DNA of 16,046 nt from contig JAFTIK010000021.1 in NCBI GenBank assembly GCA_017456945.1, positions 1-16,046 of the forward strand, given 5' to 3'. This document shows, piece by piece, positions 1 through 8,017 of this stretch (its first letter is position 1; the number at the start of each line of letters is the position of its first letter). The DNA comes from Clostridia bacterium (GTDB taxonomy: Bacteria; Bacillota_A; Clostridia; Christensenellales; Borkfalkiaceae). The notes under the pieces are model-generated. The model searched no databases. It was not told the DNA's origin and saw only the letters and a program-made list of their open reading frames with translations. Made by a program: the position numbers and the translations under genes.

Positions 1-6
1 AAACGC

Positions 7-35
7 TTGCAAAAACTTGAATAATATGATAATAT
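7..35 (+). promoter_or_regulatory. Candidate sigma-A promoter ahead of the rimP-nusA-infB operon
   Basis: TTGCAA (7-12) and TAATAT (30-35) are separated by exactly 17 bases, each matching the sigma-70/sigma-A consensus at 4 of 6 positions. Transcription would start near 41-43, leaving a leader of about 90 bases that contains the hairpin at 65-95. The stretch is very AT-rich and other -10-like hexamers occur (TATGAT at 25-30, TATTAT at 33-38), so the exact promoter is uncertain. The upstream gene lies outside the window. Confidence 0.4.
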
Positions 36-64
36 TATTAAGACGATAAGATCTATGCTTGACT

Positions 65-95
65 TATGAGAACGGGTTTCCGTTCTCATATTTTT
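65..95 (+). terminator. Strong hairpin plus T-run in the rimP leader (terminator or attenuator)
   Basis: Bases 65-75 pair perfectly with 80-90 (11 bp, TATGAGAACGG with CCGTTCTCATA) around a GTTT loop, followed at once by five T (91-95). This is the form of an intrinsic terminator. It sits between a promoter-like sequence and rimP, the first gene of an operon containing nusA. In Bacillus subtilis the equivalent operon is reported to be autoregulated by NusA-stimulated termination in its leader, so an attenuator is likely. It could instead simply terminate the gene upstream of the window. Confidence 0.65.
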
Positions 96-102
96 ATAAG
101 TA

Positions 103-125
103 GAGAAATTTGTTCTCAAAAGGAG
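103..125 (+). promoter_or_regulatory. Small hairpin repeating the leader arms, next to the rimP ribosome binding site
   Basis: GAGAA (103-107) can pair with TTCTC (113-117), three bases before the AGGAG ribosome binding site (121-125). The segment GTTCTCA (112-118) also repeats part of the 3' arm of the preceding hairpin (82-88), so the 5' arm TGAGAAC (67-73) could pair with either copy. This suggests alternative leader folds. It is weak (5-7 bp) and may be chance. Confidence 0.3.
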
Positions 126-130
126 CGAAA

Positions 131-592
131 ATGAAGGTAAAATCCAACGCTGAAATTCTTGAATTTTGTAAGCCTATCGGGGAAAGCGTAGGCGTTAGAG
201 TAGTAGAAGTGGAATTCAAGCAAGGCAAAGCCCCCGCGCTTACTATTTTTATAGATAAAGACGGCGGTGTGGATCTTGATGCGTGCGAACTTTTTCACAA
301 CGCTATAAACGACCCGCTTGACGAACTTGACCCCACTTACGGTCAGGCTTACACTTTGAACGTTTCTAGTTTGGGGATAGATAGGCCGTTCAAGACGGAT
401 GAAGATTTTTTAAGCCATATAGGCGAAAGGGTAGAAGTAAAACTTTACAACTCTATTCAAGGCAAAAAGTTTCACGACGGTATTCTAGTCGATTACAACG
501 GAACTAGCATATCGTTGAAAGTAGATAAAACCACCTTTACCATAGACTTAAAGAACGTAGTCAAAGTGAACGAATATATCGAATTTAACTAA
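131..592 (+). CDS. rimP: Ribosome maturation factor RimP
   Basis: RimP is a cytoplasmic factor that binds the 30S subunit during assembly and helps it mature. The 153-residue product has the family's two parts: an N-terminal alpha/beta domain with the run VRVVEVEFKQG, and a C-terminal SH3-like barrel ending near VVKVNEYIEF. The family signature is normally SSPGxDRP; here it reads SSLGIDRPF, with Leu in place of the usual Pro. I chose ATG at 131 because AGGAG (121-125) lies five bases before it. A TTG at 110 is in frame but would add seven residues with no ribosome binding site. It is the first gene of the nusA-infB cluster, its usual position in Bacillota. Identity rests on motif plus synteny. 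Confidence 0.95.
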   Translation: MKVKSNAEILEFCKPIGESVGVRVVEVEFKQGKAPALTIFIDKDGGVDLDACELFHNAINDPLDELDPTYGQAYTLNVSSLGIDRPFKTDEDFLSHIGERVEVKLYNSIQGKKFHDGILVDYNGTSISLKVDKTTFTIDLKNVVKVNEYIEFN

Positions 593-659
593 GGTTATTA
601 TAAGGCTATAAGCCGTAACGAAATAAAAAATATTTATCAATTATTTTAAGGAGAAAACA

Positions 660-1748
660 ATGATTAACCAAGATTTCTTTGCAGCGCTTGCAGATTTGGA
701 AAGAGAAAAAGGTATTTCCGCCCAAGAATTTATCTCGGCTTTGGAAACTGCGCTCGTAGTAGCGTACAAAAAGCACTCGGGCACGGCTTCGGGCGTAGAA
801 GTAAGACTTAACCCCGACAAGCACACCATTAAAATTTATAGCGTGCGCACGGTAGTTGAAGAAATAGCAGACCCCGATAAGGAAATTACTCTTGAAGAAG
901 CGCAAACGATTAAAAAGAGTTACAAGGTTGGCGACGTAGTGTCGGTAGAAATTCAGTCCAAGAGTTTCGGCAGAATCGCCGCTCAAACGGCAAAGCAGAT
1001 TCTCGTTCAAAAACTTCGTGAAATCGAACGCGATAACGCCGTAAGCGAGTTTGAAGATAAAGAAGGCGAACTTATGACTTGTACCGTTCGTAGGGTAGAA
1101 GACGGTATGGTTTACGTGGAAATCGCTGGCCATCAAATCGAAGGCGTGCTTCTTCCCAAAGACCAAGTCGTAGGTGAAAAGTACGAAGTTAACCAAAAAC
1201 TTAACGTTTACGTTAAGAGCGTTAAGAACACGGGCAAAAACGCGCAAATTATCGTATCCCGTACGGCAAACGGCTTGGTTAAACGTCTTTTTGAAAACGA
1301 AGTTCCCGAAATTAAGTCTGGCGTAGTAACCGTTAAATCAATCGCTCGTGAACCAGGTCAAAGAACCAAAATCGCAATTTATAGCGAAGACCCGTCTGTT
1401 GACGCTATCGGCGCTTGCGTAGGTAACAAGGGCGCAAGAGTAAACGCTATCGTGGCAGAACTCGGCGGTGAAAAGATAGATATTATTCCGTGGAGTGAAA
1501 ATCCGCTCGAATACATTTCGAGAGCGCTTTCACCCGCGCGCGTAGTAAAAGTAATGCAAACGGGTGACGACAGCGCAATCGCCGTTGTTCCCGACGATAA
1601 ACTTTCGCTTGCAATCGGCAGAAGTGGTCAAAACGCAAGACTTGCAGTTAGACTTACCGGTTGGAAGATAGACGTTAAGAGCGAAACGGTTGCAAAGGAA
1701 GAATTCGGCGAAGAAGACTACGCTGAAGAAACTGAAATCCAAGAATAA
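660..1748 (+). CDS. nusA: Transcription termination/antitermination factor NusA
   Basis: NusA binds RNA polymerase and nascent RNA, and modulates pausing, intrinsic termination and antitermination. The 362-residue protein has the usual order: an N-terminal RNA polymerase binding domain (about 1-125), an S1 domain (about 131-200) and two KH domains. KH1 carries GNKGAR at 255-260; KH2 carries AIGRSGQNAR at 318-327. It ends in a short acidic tail rich in Glu and lacks the acidic repeat domains found in E. coli NusA, as is normal in Bacillota. AAGGAG (648-653) precedes the ATG by six bases. The 67-base gap after rimP holds no strong signal. NusA may act on the hairpin at 65-95 in its own operon leader (inference). 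Confidence 0.98.
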   Translation: MINQDFFAALADLEREKGISAQEFISALETALVVAYKKHSGTASGVEVRLNPDKHTIKIYSVRTVVEEIADPDKEITLEEAQTIKKSYKVGDVVSVEIQSKSFGRIAAQTAKQILVQKLREIERDNAVSEFEDKEGELMTCTVRRVEDGMVYVEIAGHQIEGVLLPKDQVVGEKYEVNQKLNVYVKSVKNTGKNAQIIVSRTANGLVKRLFENEVPEIKSGVVTVKSIAREPGQRTKIAIYSEDPSVDAIGACVGNKGARVNAIVAELGGEKIDIIPWSENPLEYISRALSPARVVKVMQTGDDSAIAVVPDDKLSLAIGRSGQNARLAVRLTGWKIDVKSETVAKEEFGEEDYAEETEIQE

Positions 1749-1763
1749 TTCCGAGGATAAAAA

Positions 1764-2024
1764 ATGGAAAAGAAGATACCGATGAGAACTTGCATTGCTT
1801 GCAAGGCTAATAAACCCAAAAAAGAACTTGTAAGAATAGTTAAATCGGGCGAAGAAATAAAACTAGACCGAACGGGTAAACTTAACGGCAGGGGCGCGTA
1901 TATTTGCAACGACCCCGAGTGCGGTAAAAAACTTAAAAAAGGCAAATTGTTAAACCGCGCTTTTTCCATGCAAGTTCCCGACTCGGTTTACGACGGTATA
2001 ATGGAGGAGTTCCTTGGAAAATAA
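1764..2024 (+). CDS. rnpM: RNase P modulator RnpM (YlxR, DUF448)
   Basis: This 86-residue basic protein belongs to the YlxR/DUF448 family, described in Bacillus subtilis as an RNase P-binding modulator (RnpM). Diagnostic features are the N-terminal RTCIACK at 8-14 and the GRGAYIC loop at 42-48. Four cysteines (10, 13, 48, 53) are placed as in family members that may bind a metal. A Lys-rich stretch (55-61) fits RNA binding. It starts 15 bases after nusA with GAGGA (1753-1757) as the ribosome binding site, and its last 11 bases overlap ylxQ. The nusA-ylxR-ylxQ-infB order is standard in Bacillota. Family assignment is secure; the RNase P role comes from the family. Confidence 0.93.
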   Translation: MEKKIPMRTCIACKANKPKKELVRIVKSGEEIKLDRTGKLNGRGAYICNDPECGKKLKKGKLLNRAFSMQVPDSVYDGIMEEFLGK

Positions 2025-2331
2025 AGGGAAACTAATAACTTTTATAGGGTTTGCAATGCGCGCGGGCAAATATAAAATAGGAACTAACGCGGTTGCAACC
2101 TTAAAAAAGGCAAATCTCGTAATAGTGTGCGAAACGGCGTCTGAAAACACTAAAAAAGAAAGTCAAAAACTAGCGAAAAAACTCGGCGCGCCCTTAATGG
2201 AAACGGTGGGAATACCCCTTTCAGAACTCACGCACAGAGATAATTCAAAGGTTATGGCAATAACCGACCAAAGTTTAGCAAAAGCCGTAACCGATAATTC
2301 GGAAAAGTATTTAAGAGTAAGGATTTTTTAG
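2014..2331 (+). CDS. ylxQ: L7Ae-family RNA-binding protein YlxQ
   Basis: YlxQ is a small ribosomal L7Ae/L30e-type protein of about 100 residues that binds kink-turn-like RNA; its exact cellular role is not settled. The 105 residues contain the family pattern: GFAMRAGKYKIGTNAV near the N-terminus, a hydrophobic strand (LVIVCETAS) followed by a Lys-rich helix, and a late segment MAITDQSLAKAV matching the usual aIxd.gfAkai. The start is TTG at 2014, inside the end of rnpM (11-base overlap), with a strong GGAGGAG at 2003-2009. No ATG in this frame fits better. The stop codon overlaps the infB ribosome binding site, implying coupled translation. Confidence 0.9.
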   Translation: MENKGKLITFIGFAMRAGKYKIGTNAVATLKKANLVIVCETASENTKKESQKLAKKLGAPLMETVGIPLSELTHRDNSKVMAITDQSLAKAVTDNSEKYLRVRIF

Positions 2332-2340
2332 GAGTAAGAA

Positions 2341-4968
2341 ATGGCTGAAAAGAACGTAATGCGTAAAGATAGTATTCAGAAAGCTAAAGAAATAATTGCA
2401 AACGGGAAAATGGCAGAACTTTTAACCGGCGTTACCACGGTGGAAACTTCGGTTAAAAAAGTTAAGTCTGCTTTCGAGAGCAAACTAAAAGAGTTGGCTC
2501 TTGCAAGAAAGGCTAAAGGAACCGAAGAAAAGGCAAAGGTCGTAGAAGTAGAAGAAACCGCGCCCGAAACGGTTGCCGTTAAAGAAGAAACGCCCGTAGT
2601 AGAAGAAAAGCCAAAGGCGAAAAAGCAAAAGAAGGTTGAAGAAAAACAACCCGAACCCGAAGTTATAGCCCCCGAAGAAAAGGTGGTAGAAGTTCCCGTT
2701 GTAGAAGAAAAAGTAGAGCCTGCAAAAGAGCCTGAAAAACCCGAAGAAAAGAAGGAAGAACCCAAGCAAGAAGTAGTTCCGCCCCGTCCTTCCTTTATCG
2801 TTCGCCGTGAAGGCAAACCGCAAAAAGAAGAAAAACCCGAGCGCAAGCCAAGGGCAGAATTCCGCCCCCAAGGCGAATATAAGCCTAGAACGGATAGACC
2901 GCAAGGATCGGGCTTTAATAAAACTGAAAGACCTAACGCAAATCGTCCTACCACGGGCAAAAAACCCCAAGGCGCAGGCACTTACGTTGCGCCCCCCGTT
3001 TTACCGAACGCTGGTAACGATAAGCGCAACTTTGCAAAGAAAAAGCAAGGTGGTGGCGATAGGTTTGAAGAAAAGCACGTTATCAACAAGCGCGCTCTAA
3101 TTAAAAACCAAGTTGATATCGACGACTTTGACGAAAACAAGAGCGGTTACAGAAAGTTCCGCCCTGTAAAGAAAGAGAAAAAGGCGTCTGAAGTAAACGT
3201 AATAAAAATAGAAAAGGCAGTAATCACTACCGAAATTATTCCGCTTAAAGTATTGAGTGAAAAGATAGGCGTTACCGCTGCGGAAATCACCAAAAAACTT
3301 TTCAAAGAAGGTATTATGAAGACGATAAACGACTCTATCGACTTCGATACCGCAGCATTTGTAGCAGACGAGTTCGGCGTTGAACTTGAACTTAAACTCG
3401 ATAAGACTGCGGAAGACGTGTTGAGCGAAGGTTTCGGCGAAATGGAAGAAGACGTTGCAAATCTCGTTAAACGTCCGCCCGTAGTAACGGTTATGGGTCA
3501 CGTTGACCACGGTAAGACTTCTATTCTAGATAGAATTAGAAAGACTAACGTAACCGCAGGCGAAGCGGGTGGTATTACCCAACATATCGGCGCATACCAA
3601 GTAACTGCAGGTGGCGAAGTTATCACCTTCTTAGATACCCCGGGTCACGCAGCGTTTACGGCTATGCGTGCTCGTGGCGCGCAAGCAACCGACATTGCAA
3701 TTTTAGTCGTTGCTGCAGACGATGGTATTATGCCACAGACTATCGAAGCGATAAGCCACGCTAAGGCGGCGGACGTTCCGATTATCGTAGCAATTAACAA
3801 GATAGATAAACCCGAAGCGAATATAGATAGAATTAAAACCCAACTTACCGATAACGGCTTGTTGCCTGAAGAATGGGGTGGAGATACTATACTTTGTCCA
3901 GTTTCTGCAAAGACGGGCGAAGGCTTCGATAACCTTTTAGAAAACATCAACTTACTTGCAGAAGTAAAAGAATACAAGGCAAACCCCGATAGAAAGGCAA
4001 AGGGTGTAGTTATAGAAGCAAAACTCGACCAAGGCAAAGGGCCGATTGCAACCATACTCGTTCAGAACGGTACGCTTCGAGTATCTGATAGCGTAGTCGT
4101 TGGTACGGTTACGGGTAAGATTAGAGCAATGGTTGACGATAAGGGTAGAAGAGTAACTTCCGCAGGTCCTTCAACCCCCGTATCAATTATGGGTCTTGAT
4201 GAAGTTCCTAACGCAGGCGACATCCTTTACGCAGTAGAACAAGAAAAACTTTCTAAACTCGTTGCAGAAGAAAGAAAGAATAAAGAAAGAGAAACCATGC
4301 TCAAAGCATCGCAAACGGTTACGCTTGACGACGTGTTCAATAAGATTGCCGAAGGCGGTATGAAAGGTCTTAACATTATAGTTAAGGCAGACGTTCAAGG
4401 CTCGGTTGAAGCGGTTAAACAGTCGCTTGAAAAACTTTCTAACGACGAAGTTAAAGTACACGTTATTCACGCGGCTGCAGGCGCTATTAAAGAAACGGAT
4501 ATCATGCTCGCAGAATCTTCGGGCGCAATCATTATCGGCTTTAACGTTCGCCCAGATTCTAACGCAAAACAAATAGCAGAACGTAGTGGTGTAGATATTA
4601 AACTTTACAGAGTTATCTACGAAGCGATTGAAGACGTAGAACGCGCTCTTAAAGGTATGCTCGCGCCCAAGTTTACCGAAATTTATCTTGGTAAAGCAGA
4701 AGTTAGAGAAGTGTTTAAGATTTCAGGCGTTGGTCAGGTTGCAGGTTCTTACGTCGTTGAAGGTAAGATTAGCAGAAACGGCAAACTACGTATTTACCGT
4801 GACGACGTTATGATTTGTGAAGGAGACGTTCACCAACTCAAGAGATTTAAAGACGACGTTAAAGAAGTTGCACAAGGCTACGAATGTGGTATTTCTATCG
4901 AGAGATTTAACGACATCAAGGTCGGCGACTTTATCGAATGTTATCAAGTAGAGGAAACTAAAATATAA
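2341..4968 (+). CDS. infB: Translation initiation factor IF-2
   Basis: IF-2 is the GTPase that brings fMet-tRNA to the 30S subunit and promotes subunit joining. The 875-residue protein has a long low-complexity N-terminus: Glu/Lys/Pro/Val-rich at about 65-165, then Arg/Gly/Pro/Asn-rich to about 250. An IF2_N domain follows at about 299-350, then the GTP-binding domain. The G motifs are complete: GHVDHGKT (386-393), DTPGH (432-436), NKID (486-489) and SAK (522-524). Domains II to IV occupy the rest, including the run [10 protein letters not shown] near the C-terminus. AGGAG (2330-2334) precedes the ATG and overlaps the ylxQ stop. Its own stop overlaps the rbfA start by one base. The repetitive N-terminus creates several long false reading frames. 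Confidence 0.99.
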   Translation: MAEKNVMRKDSIQKAKEIIANGKMAELLTGVTTVETSVKKVKSAFESKLKELALARKAKGTEEKAKVVEVEETAPETVAVKEETPVVEEKPKAKKQKKVEEKQPEPEVIAPEEKVVEVPVVEEKVEPAKEPEKPEEKKEEPKQEVVPPRPSFIVRREGKPQKEEKPERKPRAEFRPQGEYKPRTDRPQGSGFNKTERPNANRPTTGKKPQGAGTYVAPPVLPNAGNDKRNFAKKKQGGGDRFEEKHVINKRALIKNQVDIDDFDENKSGYRKFRPVKKEKKASEVNVIKIEKAVITTEIIPLKVLSEKIGVTAAEITKKLFKEGIMKTINDSIDFDTAAFVADEFGVELELKLDKTAEDVLSEGFGEMEEDVANLVKRPPVVTVMGHVDHGKTSILDRIRKTNVTAGEAGGITQHIGAYQVTAGGEVITFLDTPGHAAFTAMRARGAQATDIAILVVAADDGIMPQTIEAISHAKAADVPIIVAINKIDKPEANIDRIKTQLTDNGLLPEEWGGDTILCPVSAKTGEGFDNLLENINLLAEVKEYKANPDRKAKGVVIEAKLDQGKGPIATILVQNGTLRVSDSVVVGTVTGKIRAMVDDKGRRVTSAGPSTPVSIMGLDEVPNAGDILYAVEQEKLSKLVAEERKNKERETMLKASQTVTLDDVFNKIAEGGMKGLNIIVKADVQGSVEAVKQSLEKLSNDEVKVHVIHAAAGAIKETDIMLAESSGAIIIGFNVRPDSNAKQIAERSGVDIKLYRVIYEAIEDVERALKGMLAPKFTEIYLGKAEVREVFKISGVGQVAGSYVVEGKISRNGKLRIYRDDVMICEGDVHQLKRFKDDVKEVAQGYECGISIERFNDIKVGDFIECYQVEETKI

Positions 4969-5330
4969 TGGCAAAGATTTCTAGAAACGAAAGACTTAAC
5001 GGCGAGTTCCAAAAGGAGATTTACACGATAATTACTAGAAAACTCAAAAACCCACTCATTACCGAAATGTTTTCGATAACAAGGGTAGATGCTAGCAAAG
5101 ATTTATCGCACGCCAAAGTTTTCGTAAGCGTATTTTCCACTAATCCCGAAAAAAAGCAGATAACTTTTGAAGCAATCAAGGCGGATGCTAAAAAAATCCG
5201 CTTTGAACTTGCAAAGGTTATACGCGCGCACACCGTTCCCGAACTTCATTTTTTAGACGACGACTCTATGGAATACGGGGATAAAATGGAAAAACTTTTC
5301 AAAAGAATAAACCAAGGAGAACAAAAGTGA
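4968..5330 (+). CDS. rbfA: Ribosome-binding factor A (RbfA)
   Basis: RbfA is a KH-fold protein that binds the 30S subunit and assists maturation of the 16S rRNA 5' end, especially in the cold. The 120-residue length is typical. Family landmarks are RNERLNGEFQKEI at the N-terminus, the strand DLSHAKVFVSV, and the late PELHFLDDDSMEYG, which matches the usual PeLxFxxDxSxExG. The ATG overlaps the infB stop in TAATG. The nearest GAGG (4951-4954) is 13 bases away, rather far, so the gene probably depends on reinitiation after infB. Its stop overlaps the GTG start of nrnA by four bases. Confidence 0.95.
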   Translation: MAKISRNERLNGEFQKEIYTIITRKLKNPLITEMFSITRVDASKDLSHAKVFVSVFSTNPEKKQITFEAIKADAKKIRFELAKVIRAHTVPELHFLDDDSMEYGDKMEKLFKRINQGEQK

Positions 5331-6289
5331 TTGATTTAAGCCTTCTCGCAAAAAAACTAAAATGCGAAAAGCAAGTGGCGCTCTTTTGCCACGTCCGTCC
5401 GGACGGGGATTGGTTAGGGTCAATGCTTGCGCTTACACTTTCACTCGAATCGCGCGGACTTCGGGTGGACGCACGAGGCGAAGATACCGTTCCCGCGCGA
5501 TTTTCTTTTTTAAAAGAATTTTCTAGCGTATTAAAAGAGCCCACGAAACCCTTAAACGAATACACGGCTCTAATCGCAATCGACTGCGCCGACGCAACCC
5601 GTTTGGGCAGTTTTGCAGAAGGGTTTTTAAAGCATAAAAACACCTACGATATAGACCATCATATTTCAAGTGGCTACGCTAAATACAACTATATTCAAGA
5701 TAACGCTAGCAACTGCGAAAATATTTTTTCTATAATAAAGGAAATGGGCGTGGAAATTACGCCTTCGATAGCAAATCTTTTAGGCACGGGCTTGGTTACG
5801 GATACGGGTGGTTTTAGGCACAATAACGTAACGCCGTTTACCTTTGAAACGGCTGCCACCTTAAAGGAAAAGGGCGCGGATTTTACCGAGATTTTCTATC
5901 ATAATTTTAACAAGCAAACTAAAGAAAGGGCAAAACTTTTCGGCTTGGTAACCTCTAAAATTCGCTATTTTGAAGAAGATAGGTTTGCAGTTTTAACAAT
6001 TCGTTTAGAAGATTTAGAAAAATCTAATGCAAAGCCCGAAGAAACCGAAGGTTTTATAGATTTTTTAATGGGCGTGGATACGGTTGAAATAGGCGCAAGC
6101 GTAATGGAAATTGCAAAGAACAAGTATAAAATTAGCCTTCGCTCAAAAACGGCAAACGTAAACGCGGTTGCGCAAAGTTTCGGCGGGGGCGGGCATTTGC
6201 AGGCAAGTGGTTGCCAAATCCAAGGCGAATACGAAGAAGTCGTTGACAGATTGCACTTTGCCGTTACGAGAGAATTACCCGAGTTATAA
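5327..6289 (+). CDS. nrnA: DHH/DHHA1 phosphoesterase, NrnA-type (nanoRNase / pAp phosphatase)
   Basis: NrnA-type proteins are manganese-dependent phosphoesterases that degrade very short RNAs and, in several species, dephosphorylate pAp. The 320 residues show both domains. The DHH domain carries HVRPDGD (His22, Asp26, Asp28), the second aspartate in IAIDCAD (Asp86) and DHH at 110-112, followed by GLVTDTGGF. The DHHA1 domain carries the substrate-binding glycine motif GGGH (287-290). The start is GTG at 5327, supported by AAGGAG (5314-5319) at seven-base spacing and a four-base overlap with rbfA. Position between rbfA and truB is standard in Bacillota. Which substrate dominates here cannot be read from sequence. 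Confidence 0.93.
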   Translation: MIDLSLLAKKLKCEKQVALFCHVRPDGDWLGSMLALTLSLESRGLRVDARGEDTVPARFSFLKEFSSVLKEPTKPLNEYTALIAIDCADATRLGSFAEGFLKHKNTYDIDHHISSGYAKYNYIQDNASNCENIFSIIKEMGVEITPSIANLLGTGLVTDTGGFRHNNVTPFTFETAATLKEKGADFTEIFYHNFNKQTKERAKLFGLVTSKIRYFEEDRFAVLTIRLEDLEKSNAKPEETEGFIDFLMGVDTVEIGASVMEIAKNKYKISLRSKTANVNAVAQSFGGGGHLQASGCQIQGEYEEVVDRLHFAVTRELPEL

Positions 6290-6291
6290 TA

Positions 6292-7140
6292 ATGAAAGGC
6301 TTTATTAACCTTATCAAACCCGAAGGCATGAGTTCGGCTTACGCCGTCGGCGCGATAAAGAAAAAATTTAACGTTCCTTGTGGACACATGGGCACGCTTG
6401 ACCCGATGGCGAGCGGTGTTCTGCCCGTCGGCGTGGGTAAAACTTCACGCCTTTTTCAGTATTTGTTAGATAAAGATAAAACCTATTTAGCAAAATTCCG
6501 TTTCGGTTTTACTACCGATACGCTAGACGTTACGGGGCAAACCACCGAAACTACTTCGGTCGTTCCTACTATAGAACAAATTCGCTCGGTTTTAGATAGT
6601 TTTATCGGCGAAATCGACCAAGTTCCCCCAAAATACTCGGCAAAATGTATTGACGGAAAGCGTGGCTATCAACTCGCAAGAAAAGGGATAGATTTTACCC
6701 TAGAAGCAAAAAAAGTTACCATTTTAGATATAAAATGTACCGAGCAAACGGGTGAAGACGAGTTTGCGTTTACTGTTGACTGTAAGGGTGGAACGTATAT
6801 TCGCTCGCTTGCAAGAGATATTGCTTTGGCGTGCGGTACGGTTGGTACTATGAGCAGTCTTTGCCGTTCTAAAAGCGGTGTTTTCAGTTTGGGAAACGGC
6901 GTTTTGGTGGAAGATTTCATCAATTCAAAAGATGCGGAAAAATACCTTTTACCGTCCGAGATAGCCCTTAATTTCCCCACCCTTAAACTAACGGCGAAAC
7001 AAGCGCAAAAAATACTAGACGGCGTTTACGAAGATTACGGGTTTGAAGACGGAATTTATAGCGTGTATAATCAAGAAGAATTTTGGGGCGTAGGTACTGC
7101 GGAAAATGGCAGATTAAAGATTAACGCGTATGTCAGATAA
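6292..7140 (+). CDS. truB: tRNA pseudouridine(55) synthase TruB
   Basis: TruB makes pseudouridine at position 55 of the tRNA T-loop. The 282-residue protein has the catalytic motif GHMGTLDPMASGVLPV, with Asp37 as the nucleophile. Other family motifs are PPKYSAKCIDGKRGYQLAR and CKGGTYIRSLARD, plus a short C-terminal region from about residue 215. ATG at 6292 begins two bases after the nrnA stop. There is no clear Shine-Dalgarno sequence, only GAG-like bases about 12 upstream, so translation is probably coupled to nrnA. The last 11 bases overlap ribF. Alternative starts inside the gene would remove the conserved GFINLIKPEGMSS beginning. Confidence 0.96.
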   Translation: MKGFINLIKPEGMSSAYAVGAIKKKFNVPCGHMGTLDPMASGVLPVGVGKTSRLFQYLLDKDKTYLAKFRFGFTTDTLDVTGQTTETTSVVPTIEQIRSVLDSFIGEIDQVPPKYSAKCIDGKRGYQLARKGIDFTLEAKKVTILDIKCTEQTGEDEFAFTVDCKGGTYIRSLARDIALACGTVGTMSSLCRSKSGVFSLGNGVLVEDFINSKDAEKYLLPSEIALNFPTLKLTAKQAQKILDGVYEDYGFEDGIYSVYNQEEFWGVGTAENGRLKINAYVR

Positions 7141-8017
7141 AAGAACTGTAATTGCGCTGGGCTACTTTGACAGCGTGCATAAAGGACACAGACTAGTGCT
7201 TGATTTAGCAAAGCAAAAGGCTTTGCAAGAAGGCGCTAACTTTGTCGTGTTCACTTTTGAAAGCAATGTAAAAGCCTTTTTCTCGGGCGAAGAAGATACT
7301 TCCGTTTACACGGCGGAAGAACGCTTGAAAATTCTTACGGATTTCGGCGCTGACCAAGTGTTTTTTGCGCCAGTTACCAAAGAGTTTTTATCCCTTACGA
7401 AAAGGGAATTTTTAGATTATCTTAACCAAAAATATAATATTTGCCACTACGTGAGCGGGGCAGATTTTAAGTTTGGCGCTAAAGGCGCGGGCGATAAAGA
7501 ATATCTAGCCGAATACGCTAAAGAGCGCAATCAAACTTACACGGTGGCAGACACCGTAAATTACGCGGAAAAAAAGATTTCCACAACCCGAATAAAAGCG
7601 CTACTCGCCCAAGGCAACGTGGCAAGCGCAAACCAAATGTTGGATAGAACTTATTCGGTTTCGGGCAAAGTTTTTTCAGATAGAAAAGTGGGCAAAAAAC
7701 TAGGTTTTCCCACTCTAAATATCAAACTTTCCAACAAAAAATTCCGCATTGCAGACGGGGTGTATAAAGGTCATATACGGCTAGAAGGCAAGGTGTATTC
7801 CACCATAATAAACTACGGCGCTCGCCCCACTTTCGGGCTAGATGAAAAGGTGGTAGAAGCGCACGTTATCGGCTTTAACGGCGACCTTTACGGAAAGCGC
7901 GTAACCTTGTATTTTGATGCGTTTATGCGCAAGATATTTAAGTTTGAACGGGTAGAAGACCTAAAAAAGCAGTTAAATCGCGATTTAATTGCCGTAACGG
8001 AGGGGAATTATGATTAA
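7130..8017 (+). CDS. ribF: Bifunctional riboflavin kinase / FAD synthetase
   Basis: RibF phosphorylates riboflavin to FMN and adenylylates FMN to FAD. The 295-residue protein has an N-terminal nucleotidyltransferase domain, with LGYFDSVHKGH near residues 10-20 in place of the usual FDGVHxGH, and ISTTRIKALL near 160, matching the ISST.IR element. A C-terminal riboflavin kinase domain carries KLGFPTLNI, GVYKG, NYGARPTFG and the acidic segment around VEAHVIGF. The ATG lies inside truB (11-base overlap) with no obvious ribosome binding site, so coupling is likely. The truB-ribF pair is common in bacteria. The Gly-to-Ser change in the nucleotidyltransferase motif is mild. Confidence 0.95.
   Translation: MSDKRTVIALGYFDSVHKGHRLVLDLAKQKALQEGANFVVFTFESNVKAFFSGEEDTSVYTAEERLKILTDFGADQVFFAPVTKEFLSLTKREFLDYLNQKYNICHYVSGADFKFGAKGAGDKEYLAEYAKERNQTYTVADTVNYAEKKISTTRIKALLAQGNVASANQMLDRTYSVSGKVFSDRKVGKKLGFPTLNIKLSNKKFRIADGVYKGHIRLEGKVYSTIINYGARPTFGLDEKVVEAHVIGFNGDLYGKRVTLYFDAFMRKIFKFERVEDLKKQLNRDLIAVTEGNYD

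Noticed and set aside
20..39. AT-only inverted repeat AATAATAT/ATATTATT as a terminator or operator
   Set aside because: It has no GC pairs and overlaps promoter-like hexamers; it is expected by chance in such AT-rich sequence.
110..130. TTG at 110 as the rimP start
   Set aside because: It has no ribosome binding site, lies in the leader hairpin region and precedes the AGGAG that serves ATG 131.
606..1247. 213-codon minus-strand open frame opposite rimP-nusA
   Set aside because: It lies fully antisense to nusA coding sequence, its product (rich in Phe, Asn and Val) resembles no family, and no promoter or ribosome binding site is evident.
2376..2981. Two minus-strand open frames (2376-2981 and 2485-2970) opposite the infB N-terminus
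   Set aside because: Their Ser/Thr/Phe/Gly-rich products simply mirror the Glu/Lys/Pro-rich codons of infB.
2807..3100. 97-codon plus-strand open frame within infB
   Set aside because: It is out of frame within low-complexity coding sequence and its Lys/Ser-rich product has no recognisable motif.
5965..6387. 140-codon minus-strand open frame spanning the nrnA-truB junction
   Set aside because: It is antisense to two clear genes and shows no motif or start signal.
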